Assembly (NCBI GenBank): GCA_018433765.1
Contig: JAHDQO010000013.1
Location: forward strand, 124,001 to 188,000
Direction of reading: 5' to 3'
DNA: 64,000 bases
DNA from: Tissierellales bacterium
GTDB taxonomy: Bacteria; Bacillota; Clostridia; Tissierellales; Sedimentibacteraceae
The notes under the pieces were generated by a model that was not told the DNA's origin, made no database searches, and saw only the letters and a program-made list of their open reading frames with translations. The position numbers and the translations under genes are program-made. Numbering within the stretch: the stretch's first letter is position 1; each line of letters starts with the position of its first letter. Of this stretch, positions 7,829 to 16,104 are shown in pieces.

Positions 7829-8003
7829 CCACAGAAGTACACGGAAACACACGGAAAGGGAAAATATATAACTAATACACTTCTATTAATATGTGCGAAG
7901 CACTTTTCAGTGTTCTTCCGTGTAATTCCGTGGTTAATAAAAAAATAGTTTTTTCACGTGCGAAGCACTTTTTAGTGTTCTTCCGTGTATTTCCGTGGTT
8001 AAT
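7825..8003. repeat. Three TTCCGTG repeats, one inverted and two direct
   Basis: 7825-7860 is an inverted copy (TTAACCACAGAAGTACACGG). 7892-7938 and 7958-8003 are direct copies, each opening with TGTGCGAAGCAC or CGTGCGAAGCAC (a small GTGC-GAA-GCAC hairpin) and ending in CCGTGGTTAA. Short open frames running through them (7891-8073, 7995-8246) reflect the repeats and are not genes. The rest of the 440-base gap holds a promoter for the SLH gene. Confidence 0.85.
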
Positions 8004-8055
8004 TATAAAATGTCAGAAAAAACCTCAAATTTTAACAGGAAAATTAGGAAAATAC

Positions 8056-8083
8056 TTTACAATTTACAATTAAGTTGTATAAT
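8056..8083 (+). promoter_or_regulatory. Candidate promoter for the SLH protein gene
   Basis: TTTACA (8056-8061), a 16-base spacer and TATAAT (8078-8083), about 185 bases ahead of the start codon. This implies a long leader. I see no known riboswitch in it. Confidence 0.5.
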
Positions 8084-8268
8084 AGAGATTGATTACAAAA
8101 AATTAAATAATATAACAAATTTTTTAAGCAATAACATTCAACGAAATAATATGAAATATAGAATTATAACTATATTTTTTACTAGAAGAAATCATATTTT
8201 TTTCATCTGTTTTAGCTATTTAATTCTTATTTCATTTTATTGTTAATTAAAAAGAAGGGAGAAAAAGG

Positions 8269-10389
8269 ATGAATAATTTAAAAAAGTTTTTATTATTTAC
8301 TTTAATTGCATTCATGATAATTCCAGGAATATGTGACGTTAATGTACTTGCATTAGAAGAGCAAAAAGAAGCAAGTACAAAAGATCAAGACACAATAAGT
8401 GATGAAGACCAAAAATTAATAGAAGAATTTACAGAGGGTGTTTTTGCTCTCAAAGAAAAGGACATATTTATTGACTTAGTAGAGTTATTACATGAGATAA
8501 GTGATTCAGCAGGATTTTCTGATGCTTACTCTAAAGCTTTAGGAAAATTAACTAGTTCTCAACAAAGTCGTTTAGAAAATTATCAATTAACAGCTGATGC
8601 TGTTAAAGGATTTTCACAATTTATGAAAGATAATGAGTTTTCAGTAGAAGCATTAAAAAACTATTTAAAAGAAGATAGTGAAAATATTGATGATAATAAG
8701 GAAGCTTTTGCTGAACAAATTGCAGAAAGAGTTAATGAGTTTAAGACAGCGTTAGAAACAGCAGGGGTTGTTGATGCTAAACAAGAAGCGTTAAAATCAG
8801 GTTTTGCTCAAATGAATAAGATATTTGGTATTTTAGATGATTTTCAAGCTTTATATACTTTAGGTCTTAAACCTGCAGTTTTTGAATCAAAAAAAATAGG
8901 TGGAGATTTTACATTAAACCGTAAAAATGGTGAAACACTTATAAATTTAGCAAATAAACATCTTAAGGATGGTATTGAGGATAAAGATTCTGTATTGAAT
9001 GGTTTTCAAGAATTTGTTGATTATTATAATGGACTGGAATCAGAAGATAAAAATTTAGTATATAATTATCTTAATGATTTAAAATTAGTAAAACGTGAAT
9101 CAAGCTCAGAACCAAGCACTGGCGGCGGTGGCGGCGGTGGTGACCCTGAACCATCAGATGAAGAAGAACAAATACCGTCAGACAATGTACAAGATGAACT
9201 AGATTCAAAAGTAAAAGTAGAATTAAAACCTGTAATTACTTCTTCAGGAACATTAAAAGCAACTGTTTCATCTTCTAATCTTAAAGATGCATGGAAAAAG
9301 ACTCAAGAAGTATTAAAAGAAATAAAAGATAAAACAGAAGATACTAATAAACAAATTAAAAATAAAATTGTTCTTGAAGTACCAAAAACAGATGATGTAG
9401 AAAAAGTAAATATTGCTTTACCAGTAAAAGACATTCAGAATCTTGAAAAAGATGGATTAGATGTTTTACAGATTAATTCACAAGTAGGTAGTGTTGAATT
9501 TGATACATCTAGCATCATAGATAAAGGTCAATCTGCTAAGAATATTACATTTTCAATAAAAGCTGTTTCAGATGTAACAAGTAAAGAAGTTCCAAAAGGC
9601 TCTATTGTAGTTGATTTCAATTTATCAATTGATGGAGATAAAGTAACAAAATTTAATTCACCTATTAAATTATCAATACCATATGAACCAAAAAAAGGCG
9701 ATAATAAAGATGAAATAACTGTGTACTTATTACAAGACGATAATAAATCCATTCCTGTAGGAGGTATATATAACAAAACTACATGTAAAGTTGAATTTAC
9801 AACTAATCATTTCAGTAAATATTATGCTAAAAAATCTAGAGTTTCATTCAATGATGTAGATAAAGATTATTGGGCTAAAGATTATATTGAAATTCTAGCA
9901 GGTAAAGGAATCATTACTGGAAAAGAAAAAGGATTATTTGATCCAACAGCTAGTATAACTCGTGCAGAGTTTGTTGCTTTAATAAATAGAATGCTAAATT
10001 TAGTTGAAACAGATAAAATTGTACCATTTACAGACATTGATAAATCTGAATGGTATGCAGAAGAAATTACTCCAGCATATCAAACTGGATTAATTAACGG
10101 TAGATCAAGTACTACATTTGCACCTAATGCTCCAATTACTAGACAAGAAGTGGCACTTGTTGTTGAAAATACACTTAAATATTTAGGTTATAATACTGAA
10201 AAAAGCAGTAAATTAATAAAAAATAAATTTGCAGATTATGATGATATTGACTCATGGGCTATTAAAGCAGTATCTACAGTATATAGAGAAGAAATCATAA
10301 GCGGTAAACCAAACAATATGTTTGATCCAAAAGGCAATGCATCAAGAGCAGAAGTAGCAAAAATGATGTACATATTATTTAAAAAATAA
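8269..10389 (+). CDS. Secreted SLH-domain surface protein
   Basis: A 706-residue exported protein. The N-terminus has two Lys and a hydrophobic stretch ending near residue 28 (signal peptide). Residues 40-275 are mostly helical and acidic, followed by a Ser/Thr then Gly-only linker (about 285-291) and an acidic stretch. Residues 310-510 look like a beta-rich surface domain. Three SLH motifs follow, starting near 527 (FNDVDKDYW..), 587 (FTDIDKSEW..) and 654 (FADYDDIDSW..), the last two carrying ITR and ASR variants of the conserved ITRAE. SLH domains bind pyruvylated secondary wall polymer, so it likely coats the cell wall. ATG 8269 follows AAGAAGGGAG. It could be an acceptor for the glycan made by the neighbouring locus; that is inference. 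Confidence 0.9.
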   Translation: MNNLKKFLLFTLIAFMIIPGICDVNVLALEEQKEASTKDQDTISDEDQKLIEEFTEGVFALKEKDIFIDLVELLHEISDSAGFSDAYSKALGKLTSSQQSRLENYQLTADAVKGFSQFMKDNEFSVEALKNYLKEDSENIDDNKEAFAEQIAERVNEFKTALETAGVVDAKQEALKSGFAQMNKIFGILDDFQALYTLGLKPAVFESKKIGGDFTLNRKNGETLINLANKHLKDGIEDKDSVLNGFQEFVDYYNGLESEDKNLVYNYLNDLKLVKRESSSEPSTGGGGGGGDPEPSDEEEQIPSDNVQDELDSKVKVELKPVITSSGTLKATVSSSNLKDAWKKTQEVLKEIKDKTEDTNKQIKNKIVLEVPKTDDVEKVNIALPVKDIQNLEKDGLDVLQINSQVGSVEFDTSSIIDKGQSAKNITFSIKAVSDVTSKEVPKGSIVVDFNLSIDGDKVTKFNSPIKLSIPYEPKKGDNKDEITVYLLQDDNKSIPVGGIYNKTTCKVEFTTNHFSKYYAKKSRVSFNDVDKDYWAKDYIEILAGKGIITGKEKGLFDPTASITRAEFVALINRMLNLVETDKIVPFTDIDKSEWYAEEITPAYQTGLINGRSSTTFAPNAPITRQEVALVVENTLKYLGYNTEKSSKLIKNKFADYDDIDSWAIKAVSTVYREEIISGKPNNMFDPKGNASRAEVAKMMYILFKK

Positions 10390-10397
10390 ATATAGTT

Positions 10398-10423
10398 AGG
10401 TTGGGGGTATAATCCCCCAACTT
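10398..10423 (+). terminator. Hairpin terminator after the SLH gene
   Basis: GTTGGGGG (10400-10407) pairs with CCCCCAAC (10414-10421) across a TATAAT loop, extended by G-T and A-T pairs. The following tract is only weakly T-rich, so read-through into the next gene is possible. Confidence 0.65.
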
Positions 10424-10469
10424 ACCTTTATAGCTTTTGTAATCTAAAGAGCGAAAGGAATACACAAAT

Positions 10470-11210
10470 ATGAGTAAAAAAAATATATTTGTATTTAGCA
10501 TAGGAATTATAGTTATATTAATAACCAGTTTATTTATAGTAAATATTTTAAATAATATGAATACAGAAAAATATAAAGTAGATGATAATTATATTTCCAA
10601 AACAACAAAAGAACCAGATACAGTTAAGAATATTGATAAAATAAACGAAAACATACAAAATGAAAAAACAAAAATTGAACCAGAACTAATAAATACAGAA
10701 ATAGAAAAAGAAAACATAGAAGATAAAAAAGAAGATGTAATACAAGAACAACAAGAAGAAGAATTAGTTGAAAAAGTTGAACCACAAGAAAAAATTGCAG
10801 AAAAACCAATTGAAAAGTATGAAGAATCAGAAAAATCAAAACCACAAACAATAAAAGAAGAAATAATACCAGAAGTAACACCAATAGAAGAAAAACAAAA
10901 TGAAAATATAGATGAACAAATAGAACAACCGCAACAGCAAGAAGAAGAATTTGTAGAATACACTGGTAACGAATGGGCAGACGAAAAAGTCAATGAACAT
11001 AAAGATGAAATAGTAGATGACGATTTAGATGAAGGTATATCAATTGGAGAAAAACTCGATAGTGATAAAATACAAGAACTATTAGAAGATGGTTTAACAG
11101 AAGAAGAAGAAAAAGAACTCAAATCATACTTACTAGAAACATTAACCACAAAAGAATACCAAGCACTAAAAGACTTGTACAGTAAATATAATCACATACT
11201 AGAAGAATAG
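10470..11210 (+). CDS. Membrane-anchored acidic low-complexity protein of unknown function
   Basis: A 246-residue protein not assigned to a family. One N-terminal hydrophobic segment (about residues 6-28, after M-S-K-K) would anchor it with the rest outside. Residues 45-165 are very rich in Glu, Lys, Gln, Pro and Ile, like a wall-spanning spacer. The C-terminal 65 residues look folded and helical (GEKLDSDKIQELLEDGLTEE, then a second helix). ATG 10470 follows GCGAAAGGAA. It lies 80 bases after the SLH gene and may be co-expressed with it. An anchor or scaffold at the cell surface is possible. The opposite strand also has a long open frame, which is only the complement of the E/K-rich codons. 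Confidence 0.6.
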   Translation: MSKKNIFVFSIGIIVILITSLFIVNILNNMNTEKYKVDDNYISKTTKEPDTVKNIDKINENIQNEKTKIEPELINTEIEKENIEDKKEDVIQEQQEEELVEKVEPQEKIAEKPIEKYEESEKSKPQTIKEEIIPEVTPIEEKQNENIDEQIEQPQQQEEEFVEYTGNEWADEKVNEHKDEIVDDDLDEGISIGEKLDSDKIQELLEDGLTEEEEKELKSYLLETLTTKEYQALKDLYSKYNHILEE

Positions 11211-11327
11211 TACATTATTGATGCATTATAAATTATTATTAAGATGTATTAAAAAACAAATATAAAATAAATATAAATAACAAATAATTAAAAACAGCTA
11301 ATTATTAAATCAATAGTACATCATCGC

Positions 11328-11550
11328 GTCATCCTGAGCGAAGTCGAAGGATCTAGTACCTAAATAAAGCAATATACTAAAGATTCATATAATTATAAAT
11401 AACAAATAAAGAATTTGAACAAAAAATTAATAGGTAGCAAGAAGAGTTATGCATGTTTTCCAACATACCAACATTACAACTCTTCCAACTTTTAACTATC
11501 ACCTACAACCGCGTCATCCTGAGCGAAACAAAGTGTAGTCGAAGGATCTA
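11328..11550 (+). repeat. Two GTCATCCTGAGCG repeats in the gap before the Cps genes
   Basis: The 473-base gap 11211-11683 has no gene. Copies at 11328-11354 and 11513-11550 both read GTCATCCTGAGCGAA..GTCGAAGGATCTAGTACCT, followed by an A/T stretch with AAAGCA. The second copy has about 12 extra bases inside. Near 11632-11665 there is an AT-rich block of ATTAACTATACATTATCAAT-type words that recurs at 6275. Confidence 0.8.
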
Positions 11551-11683
11551 GTACCTAGATAAAGCAGTATAATAAAAAACAAAAAATAAATATAAATTAA
11601 TAAAAAATTTTAGTTAAAAAATTTTTAACCATTAACTATACATTATCAATTGTCAATTATCAACTAATAAAGGGGTGGTTACA

Positions 11684-12433
11684 ATGGTAGATATACACAC
11701 TCATATACTATACAACATAGACGATGGCTCAAAGTCCAAAGAAGAAACAATAGAAATGTTAAAAATCGCTGTAAAAGATGGTACAAAAACTATATTTGCA
11801 ACACCTCATTATATATACGGAGTTAACAGCTATACAGCAAATCAATTAGAAAATAGATATAAAGAAATAGTTCAATATATTAAAGATGAAAAATTACCTC
11901 TACAGCTTATTTTAGGCAACGAGGTCTTTATAGATGAAAATATTGTCGATGCACTAATAACTGGTGATTGTCATGCATTAGGAGACAGCAATTATGTACT
12001 AACTGAATGTTATAACAATGCTAAAATAGAATTTATTAAACCGATTTTATATAAAATGATGTTAAATAATTATAAACCAATTATGGCACATGTTGAAAGA
12101 CTTATACATTGTCAAGATGATATAGAAAAAATTGAAGAGTTAAAAGATATAGGATGTCTACTTCAAGTCAATGCTGGATCAATTACACATCCTAAAAGCA
12201 GAAACGATAAAAAAATAATTTATAAACTTCTTAAAGATGAAAAAATTGATTTTATTGCATCAGATGCACATAATACAAGAAGTAGAAAACCTGGATTAAA
12301 AAAAGCATATACCATTGTCAGAAAAAAATTTGGACAAACATTAGCTGATGATGTTTTTATAAATAACCCTAATATAATTATACATAACTATACAAATGCA
12401 GAGGGAGGTATAGCTTGTGGAACAAGAATATGA
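11684..12433 (+). CDS. PHP-type tyrosine-protein phosphatase (CpsB/CapC/YwqE family)
   Basis: A 249-residue PHP-fold enzyme. Metal-binding motifs are visible: MVDIHTHILYNIDDG at the start, ATPHY near residue 45, a Glu in GNEVF, MAHVERL at about 145 and ASDAH near 205. Family members remove phosphate from the Tyr cluster of the cognate kinase using a Mn-type metal centre and so control glycan assembly. ATG 11684 follows AGGGGTGG; a GTG at 11675 lies in that site. The gene overlaps the next by 17 bases, showing translational coupling with the CpsC/CpsD pair. Confidence 0.9.
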   Translation: MVDIHTHILYNIDDGSKSKEETIEMLKIAVKDGTKTIFATPHYIYGVNSYTANQLENRYKEIVQYIKDEKLPLQLILGNEVFIDENIVDALITGDCHALGDSNYVLTECYNNAKIEFIKPILYKMMLNNYKPIMAHVERLIHCQDDIEKIEELKDIGCLLQVNAGSITHPKSRNDKKIIYKLLKDEKIDFIASDAHNTRSRKPGLKKAYTIVRKKFGQTLADDVFINNPNIIIHNYTNAEGGIACGTRI

Positions 12434-13115
12434 TGAAATAGATCTTAGAGAACTCTTTGCTATTATTATGAGAAAATGGTGGTTAATAGTGGTGTTCTTT
12501 GTTTTGAGCACAACAATCACTTACTTTGTAACAGATAGATTTATGGATCCTATATATGAAGCTAAGTCTTCATTGTTCTTAGGAAAAGAGCAAAATGAAA
12601 TTGGAGGCATAGGAGTTTCTTTATCAGAACTTCAAACATTTAACCAATTAATAGTTGACTATAAAGAACTAGCAGAAACAAGATTAGTTATAGATGAAGT
12701 AATAGAAAAACTTGGATTGAATATAGATATTAAAACTTTTAGAGATTCTTTACGTATAGATACAATAAAGAACTCAAGACTTTTTACAATAAGTTTTCAA
12801 CATTCAAATCCACAGCTTGCAGCGGATATTACAAATGCAGTTGCAAAGGAATTACTAGTAAAAGCTACAGAAATTGTAGAAGTAAAGAATATACGTATTA
12901 TTGATACTGCATTAGTACCAGAAAATCCAATTAGTCCAAAAAAACTGTTAAACACAGCTATTGCTGGAGTATTAGGCATTATGATTGCTGTATTTGCTGT
13001 CTTTATACTTGAATTCTTTAATAATACAATTAAAACCGAAGAGGATATAGAAAAGAAATTAGGATTAACAACTATTGGTTTAATACCTAGTTTTGAGGGA
13101 GAAGAAAAAAGATAG
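12417..13115 (+). CDS. CpsC/YveK-type polysaccharide kinase adaptor (Wzz domain)
   Basis: A 232-residue membrane protein: membrane segment at about residues 20-40, an external Wzz domain, a Pro motif (PENPISPKK, about 170-180) and a second segment at about 183-207, ending in a short cytoplasmic tail. In Gram-positive systems this adaptor activates the separate CpsD kinase encoded next. GTG 12417 is chosen because GGGAGGT lies 7 bases upstream and the frame MEQEYDEIDLRELF is typical. It shares the D-L-R-E-L start motif with the longer Wzz-like protein at 546. Confidence 0.9.
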   Translation: MEQEYDEIDLRELFAIIMRKWWLIVVFFVLSTTITYFVTDRFMDPIYEAKSSLFLGKEQNEIGGIGVSLSELQTFNQLIVDYKELAETRLVIDEVIEKLGLNIDIKTFRDSLRIDTIKNSRLFTISFQHSNPQLAADITNAVAKELLVKATEIVEVKNIRIIDTALVPENPISPKKLLNTAIAGVLGIMIAVFAVFILEFFNNTIKTEEDIEKKLGLTTIGLIPSFEGEEKR

Positions 13116-13135
13116 TTGAAAGGAATTATTACGAT

Positions 13136-13873
13136 ATGAAGAACAATAAAAGTTTAATTACATATTCAGATCCTAAATCGAGTGCTGCAGAAGCATATAG
13201 AATGTTGAGAACAAATTTACACTATTTAAATATAGACAAAGAAAATAGAGTAATCATGGTAACCAGTTCAAATATGGCTGAAGGTAAGACGACAACAATT
13301 TGCAACTTAGCTGTAACTATGGCACAATCAAATAAAGATGTATTATTACTTGAATGTGATTTAAGAAAGCCAAGAATACATAGAGTATTTAACATAGATA
13401 ACAGTATTGGATTAACTAATGTAATAACAGAGAATAAGACTTTAGACGAAGTAGTGAAAAGTTCACCAGAATATTCTAATTTGTCTATTGTTACCTGCGG
13501 GCCTATTCCACCAGACCCAGCAGAAATATTACAGTCTATTTCTATGAGAAATTTTATTGAACAGATTAAATCAGAATTTGATATTGTTCTTATAGACGTA
13601 CCTCCCGTTTGTTCCGTTGCAGATGCAAGCATATTAGGAGGTATTGTTGATGGAGTTATTTTTGTTATATCTTCACAAGAAACTAATGTAGAATCAGCCA
13701 AAACAGCAGTAAAAACACTAGAAAAAGTGGGTGCCAACATCCTAGGAGCCGTCCTAGTTAAAGTAAAACTATCAAGAAGGGGCTATTACTATTACTACAA
13801 TTACTATAGCGAAGACGAAAACACAACAAAGAAAAAGCGTAAAAAACATAGAAAAAAAACAACAGATGATTAG
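13136..13873 (+). CDS. CpsD/CapB/YwqD-type bacterial tyrosine kinase
   Basis: A 245-residue cytoplasmic BY-kinase. Walker A at residues 44-54 (SSNMAEGKTTT), Walker A' at about 70-80 (LLLECDLRKPR) and Walker B near 154-161 (IVLIDVPP). The C-terminal autophosphorylation cluster at 217-224 is YYYYYNYY, followed by a very basic tail. It phosphorylates itself and regulates capsule-type assembly with the CpsC adaptor and CpsB phosphatase encoded just upstream. The gene starts 20 bases after the adaptor stop behind a GAAAGGAA site. Confidence 0.92.
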   Translation: MKNNKSLITYSDPKSSAAEAYRMLRTNLHYLNIDKENRVIMVTSSNMAEGKTTTICNLAVTMAQSNKDVLLLECDLRKPRIHRVFNIDNSIGLTNVITENKTLDEVVKSSPEYSNLSIVTCGPIPPDPAEILQSISMRNFIEQIKSEFDIVLIDVPPVCSVADASILGGIVDGVIFVISSQETNVESAKTAVKTLEKVGANILGAVLVKVKLSRRGYYYYYNYYSEDENTTKKKRKKHRKKTTDD

Positions 13874-13948
13874 AAGTAAAATTACTATTTTACAACACAA
13901 TTTAACATAAAGAATAGCAAAAAAACTAACGCAAAACTTGACTCAATA

Positions 13949-13957
13949 TGTTATAAT
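13949..13957 (+). promoter_or_regulatory. Candidate extended -10 promoter for the LoaP-like gene
   Basis: TGTTATAAT matches the extended -10 (TGN-TATAAT). A TTGACT lies upstream at 13938 but only 8 bases away, so it is not a normal -35. The leader to the start codon is about 180 bases and contains repeat copies. Confidence 0.4.
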
Positions 13958-13999
13958 ATAGACTGATATAAAAGCTTTAATGTTAAAAGTTATAAATAT

Positions 14000-14128
14000 C
14001 GTCATCCTAAACAAAGTCGAAGCATTTTGTATAGAATTGAAAAGCAGAATTTATAGTTAAAGAAAAAGTTGATATATACCGCGTGCGAAGCACTATTCCG
14101 TGTTTTTTTGTGTTTTTCCGTGGTTAAT
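14000..14128 (+). repeat. GTCATCCTGAG repeat and TTCCGTG repeat ahead of the LoaP-like gene
   Basis: 14000-14030 is a worn GTCATCCT..AAGTCGAAGCAT copy. 14081-14128 is CGTGCGAAGCAC followed by TTCCGTG, TTTGTG and TTCCGTGGTTAA, ending directly before the ribosome site AAAGGAAA of the next gene. Confidence 0.8.
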
Positions 14129-14138
14129 AAAGGAAATT

Positions 14139-14660
14139 ATGTATAACAATGATAGTCGCTGGTATGCTGTTTTTGTTCAAACAGGAAAAGAAGAAACAAT
14201 AAAAAACAAACTCCAAACCTGTCTTGAAAACAAAGCAAAACCAGTTATAATAAAAAGGAAACTAAAAGAAAGAAAAAAAGGTATTTGGACAGAAGTGCAA
14301 AGAAATTTATATCCTGGCTACATATTAGCATATGGTAAACTTAACAAATATGACAATATTGATATAAATAAAATACCAGGTACAATAAAAGTATTATCCG
14401 ACAAAGACGGACCAATACCAATAGATGAAGAAGAAATGCAAATAATAGAAAAACTAATAGATATGGATGGTATCATTGGTTATTCTAATGTAATAATAAA
14501 AAACAGCAAAGTAATCATAACAGATGGACCACTAAAAAATTACCAAGGTCTAGTAAAAAGTATAAACAAACGAAAAGGAAGAGCAAAAGTAAAAGTACAA
14601 TTTCTAGGCGAAGAGCGATTAGTAGACTTTGGTATCAACATACTAGATAAAGTAGAATGA
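14139..14660 (+). CDS. loaP: NusG paralogue, LoaP-type transcription antiterminator
   Basis: A 173-residue protein with the NusG N-terminal domain (RWYAVFVQTGKEE at residues 6-18, LYPGYILAY near 60) and a C-terminal KOW domain (ITDGPLKNYQGLVKSINKRK, about 127-146, then RAKVKV). The short NGN-KOW build and place at the head of a glycan operon fit LoaP, a NusG specialist that lets polymerase pass terminators in long biosynthetic operons of Firmicutes. I chose ATG 14139 behind AAAGGAAA; the frame from 14100 only reads the TTCCGTG repeat. The next gene starts 790 bases later, leaving a long leader with a terminator hairpin at 14920. Confidence 0.85.
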   Translation: MYNNDSRWYAVFVQTGKEETIKNKLQTCLENKAKPVIIKRKLKERKKGIWTEVQRNLYPGYILAYGKLNKYDNIDINKIPGTIKVLSDKDGPIPIDEEEMQIIEKLIDMDGIIGYSNVIIKNSKVIITDGPLKNYQGLVKSINKRKGRAKVKVQFLGEERLVDFGINILDKVE

Positions 14661-14700
14661 TAAAAGGACTAATTTCGAACCAACTATCAACTGTCTTCGT

Positions 14701-15080
14701 GTCATCCTGAACGTAACGTAGTGGAGTTGAAGGATCTTGTATTTAGATAAAGCATTTTATTTTATTAAGCCAAAAAAATTGATAATAGAAATTGGAAAGT
14801 AAATGTTTAACCAACTATTACATCACAATGTTTTTAAAATAATTATCAGGTGTTTCGGCCCTATGCTTATTTAAAAAACTACATAGTAAAAAAAATATGC
14901 GAACAAATAGACCATGTGCGCATAGCGAAGCTATGCAATTTTTTAAATAAACTAGGACAAGTATAAGTAGTACGTCACCCTTGAATACTAGTGGAAAAAA
15001 TTTGAATTGAAAAAGTAATAAAATAAAGAAAACTATATTTCCGTCATCTTGAGCGAAGTGCAATGAAGTTAAAAGATCTT
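14701..15080 (+). repeat. Two GTCATCCTGAG-type repeats in the glycan operon leader
   Basis: Copies at 14701-14740 (GTCATCCTGAACG..GAAGGATCTTGT) and 15042-15080 (CGTCATCTTGAGCGAAG..AAGATCTTAT). The 790-base stretch 14661-15450 holds these, the terminator hairpin at 14920 and a possible prepilin remnant at 15346; I see no gene. Confidence 0.75.
14920..14944 (+). terminator. Strong hairpin terminator between the LoaP-like gene and the glycan operon
   Basis: GCATAGC (14920-14926), loop GAA, GCTATGC (14930-14936), then AATTTTTT. It lies 260 bases after the LoaP-like stop and 500 bases before the first glycosyl gene. It either ends the loaP transcript or is the attenuator that a LoaP-loaded polymerase reads through. 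Confidence 0.75.
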
Positions 15081-15345
15081 ATATTAAATAACAAAATAAA
15101 ATTTTGTATACTATTTAATATGAGTTACTATATAAATAATATAGAATAAAACAATTTTTAAAAAATAAAAAATCTATTATAAGAATACTAGCTATCATAA
15201 TAAAACTAGATTTTAAGGTTCTAGTTCTATTTAAGCAAAAAAGTGTTAAAAAAAGCAGTGGGTAGTTCAATTCGCTTTTGTCTCTTTCATATAACCTTGG
15301 TTAAAGTAGATATATATTAAATATACACTGAAAGAAGTGGTTTAA

Positions 15346-15467
15346 TTGAAATTTTTATTTAGAAACAAAGAGAGGGTTTTACATTAATTGAATGGTTGTG
15401 TGCGCAAGTTGTGTACAGGATAAATACAGTTTTGAAATGGGGGTGTTCAGATGTATCTGAAAATTAA
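15346..15467 (+). pseudogene. Possible type IV prepilin N-terminal remnant
   Basis: TTG 15346 opens a basic start (L-K-F-L-F-R-N-K-E-R). After a one-base frame change at about 15370, the other frame reads E-G-F-T-L-I-E-W-L, the prepilin peptidase and assembly motif, and continues to a stop at 15467. No intact frame joins both parts, and only about 40 residues remain. It could be chance, but GFTLIE in this place is striking. Confidence 0.3.
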
Positions 15468-16104
15468 AAGATTAATAGATATAGTACTTTCGTTTATAGG
15501 GCTTATAATTTTTTCACCTATATTTCTTATATTAGTTATTGCTATTAAGCTTGATTCAAAAGGGTCTGTGCTTTTTAAACAGAAACGTGTAGGATTACAT
15601 AAGAAACATTTTTTTATTTTGAAATTTAGAACAATGAGAATAGATACACCTAAAAATACTCCAACTCATTTATTGGATAATCCAGATCAATGGATTACTA
15701 AGGTTGGTAAGTTTTTGAGGAAGACTTCGATTGATGAATTGCCTCAGATTATTAATATTTTTAAAGGTGAAATGTCTATTATTGGTCCAAGACCTGCACT
15801 TTGGAATCAGTATGATTTGATAGAAGAAAGAGATAAATATGGTGCAAATGATGTACCAGTTGGCCTTACAGGCTGGGCTCAGATTAATGGTAGAGATGAA
15901 CTTGATATTGATGTGAAGGCAAGGTTAGATGGAGAGTATGCTGAGAAGATTGGGTTCATGATGGATATCATATGCTTTTTTGGAACAATTTCCAGTATTT
16001 TAAGAAGTGACGGTATTGTTGAAGGTGGGACTGGTACGAAGATTAGAACGACTCATTCTTCTGATATAGTAAATAACAAAACTGAGGAGACAGTTACTAA
16101 ATGA
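15451..16104 (+). CDS. Initiating sugar-phosphate transferase (bacterial sugar transferase family)
   Basis: A 217-residue PglC-like monotopic phosphoglycosyl transferase. A hydrophobic N-terminal helix (about residues 10-33) with a central Pro is followed by KFRTM, the catalytic Asp-Glu in RKTSIDELPQ (about 89-98), GEMSIIGPRP and GLTGWAQINGR. Such enzymes move a sugar-1-phosphate from a UDP-sugar to undecaprenyl phosphate, starting a lipid-linked glycan. ATG 15451 follows GGGGGTG. It is the first gene of the long operon and overlaps the next by 4 bases. A second member at 41087 suggests two separate glycans or subunits. Confidence 0.92.
   Translation: MYLKIKRLIDIVLSFIGLIIFSPIFLILVIAIKLDSKGSVLFKQKRVGLHKKHFFILKFRTMRIDTPKNTPTHLLDNPDQWITKVGKFLRKTSIDELPQIINIFKGEMSIIGPRPALWNQYDLIEERDKYGANDVPVGLTGWAQINGRDELDIDVKARLDGEYAEKIGFMMDIICFFGTISSILRSDGIVEGGTGTKIRTTHSSDIVNNKTEETVTK

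Noticed and set aside
7825-8003. Possible CRISPR array from the repeated TTCCGTG units
   Set aside because: Units vary in sequence, spacing and orientation, spacers are not regular and no cas gene is near.
7891-8246. Two short plus-strand frames with PWL-type sequences
   Set aside because: They translate the TTCCGTG repeats; no ribosome site and no conservation expected.
10589-11149. Long minus-strand open frames rich in Ser and Leu opposite the acidic protein gene
   Set aside because: They are the complement of repetitive GAA/AAA codons, lack a ribosome site and show no domain.
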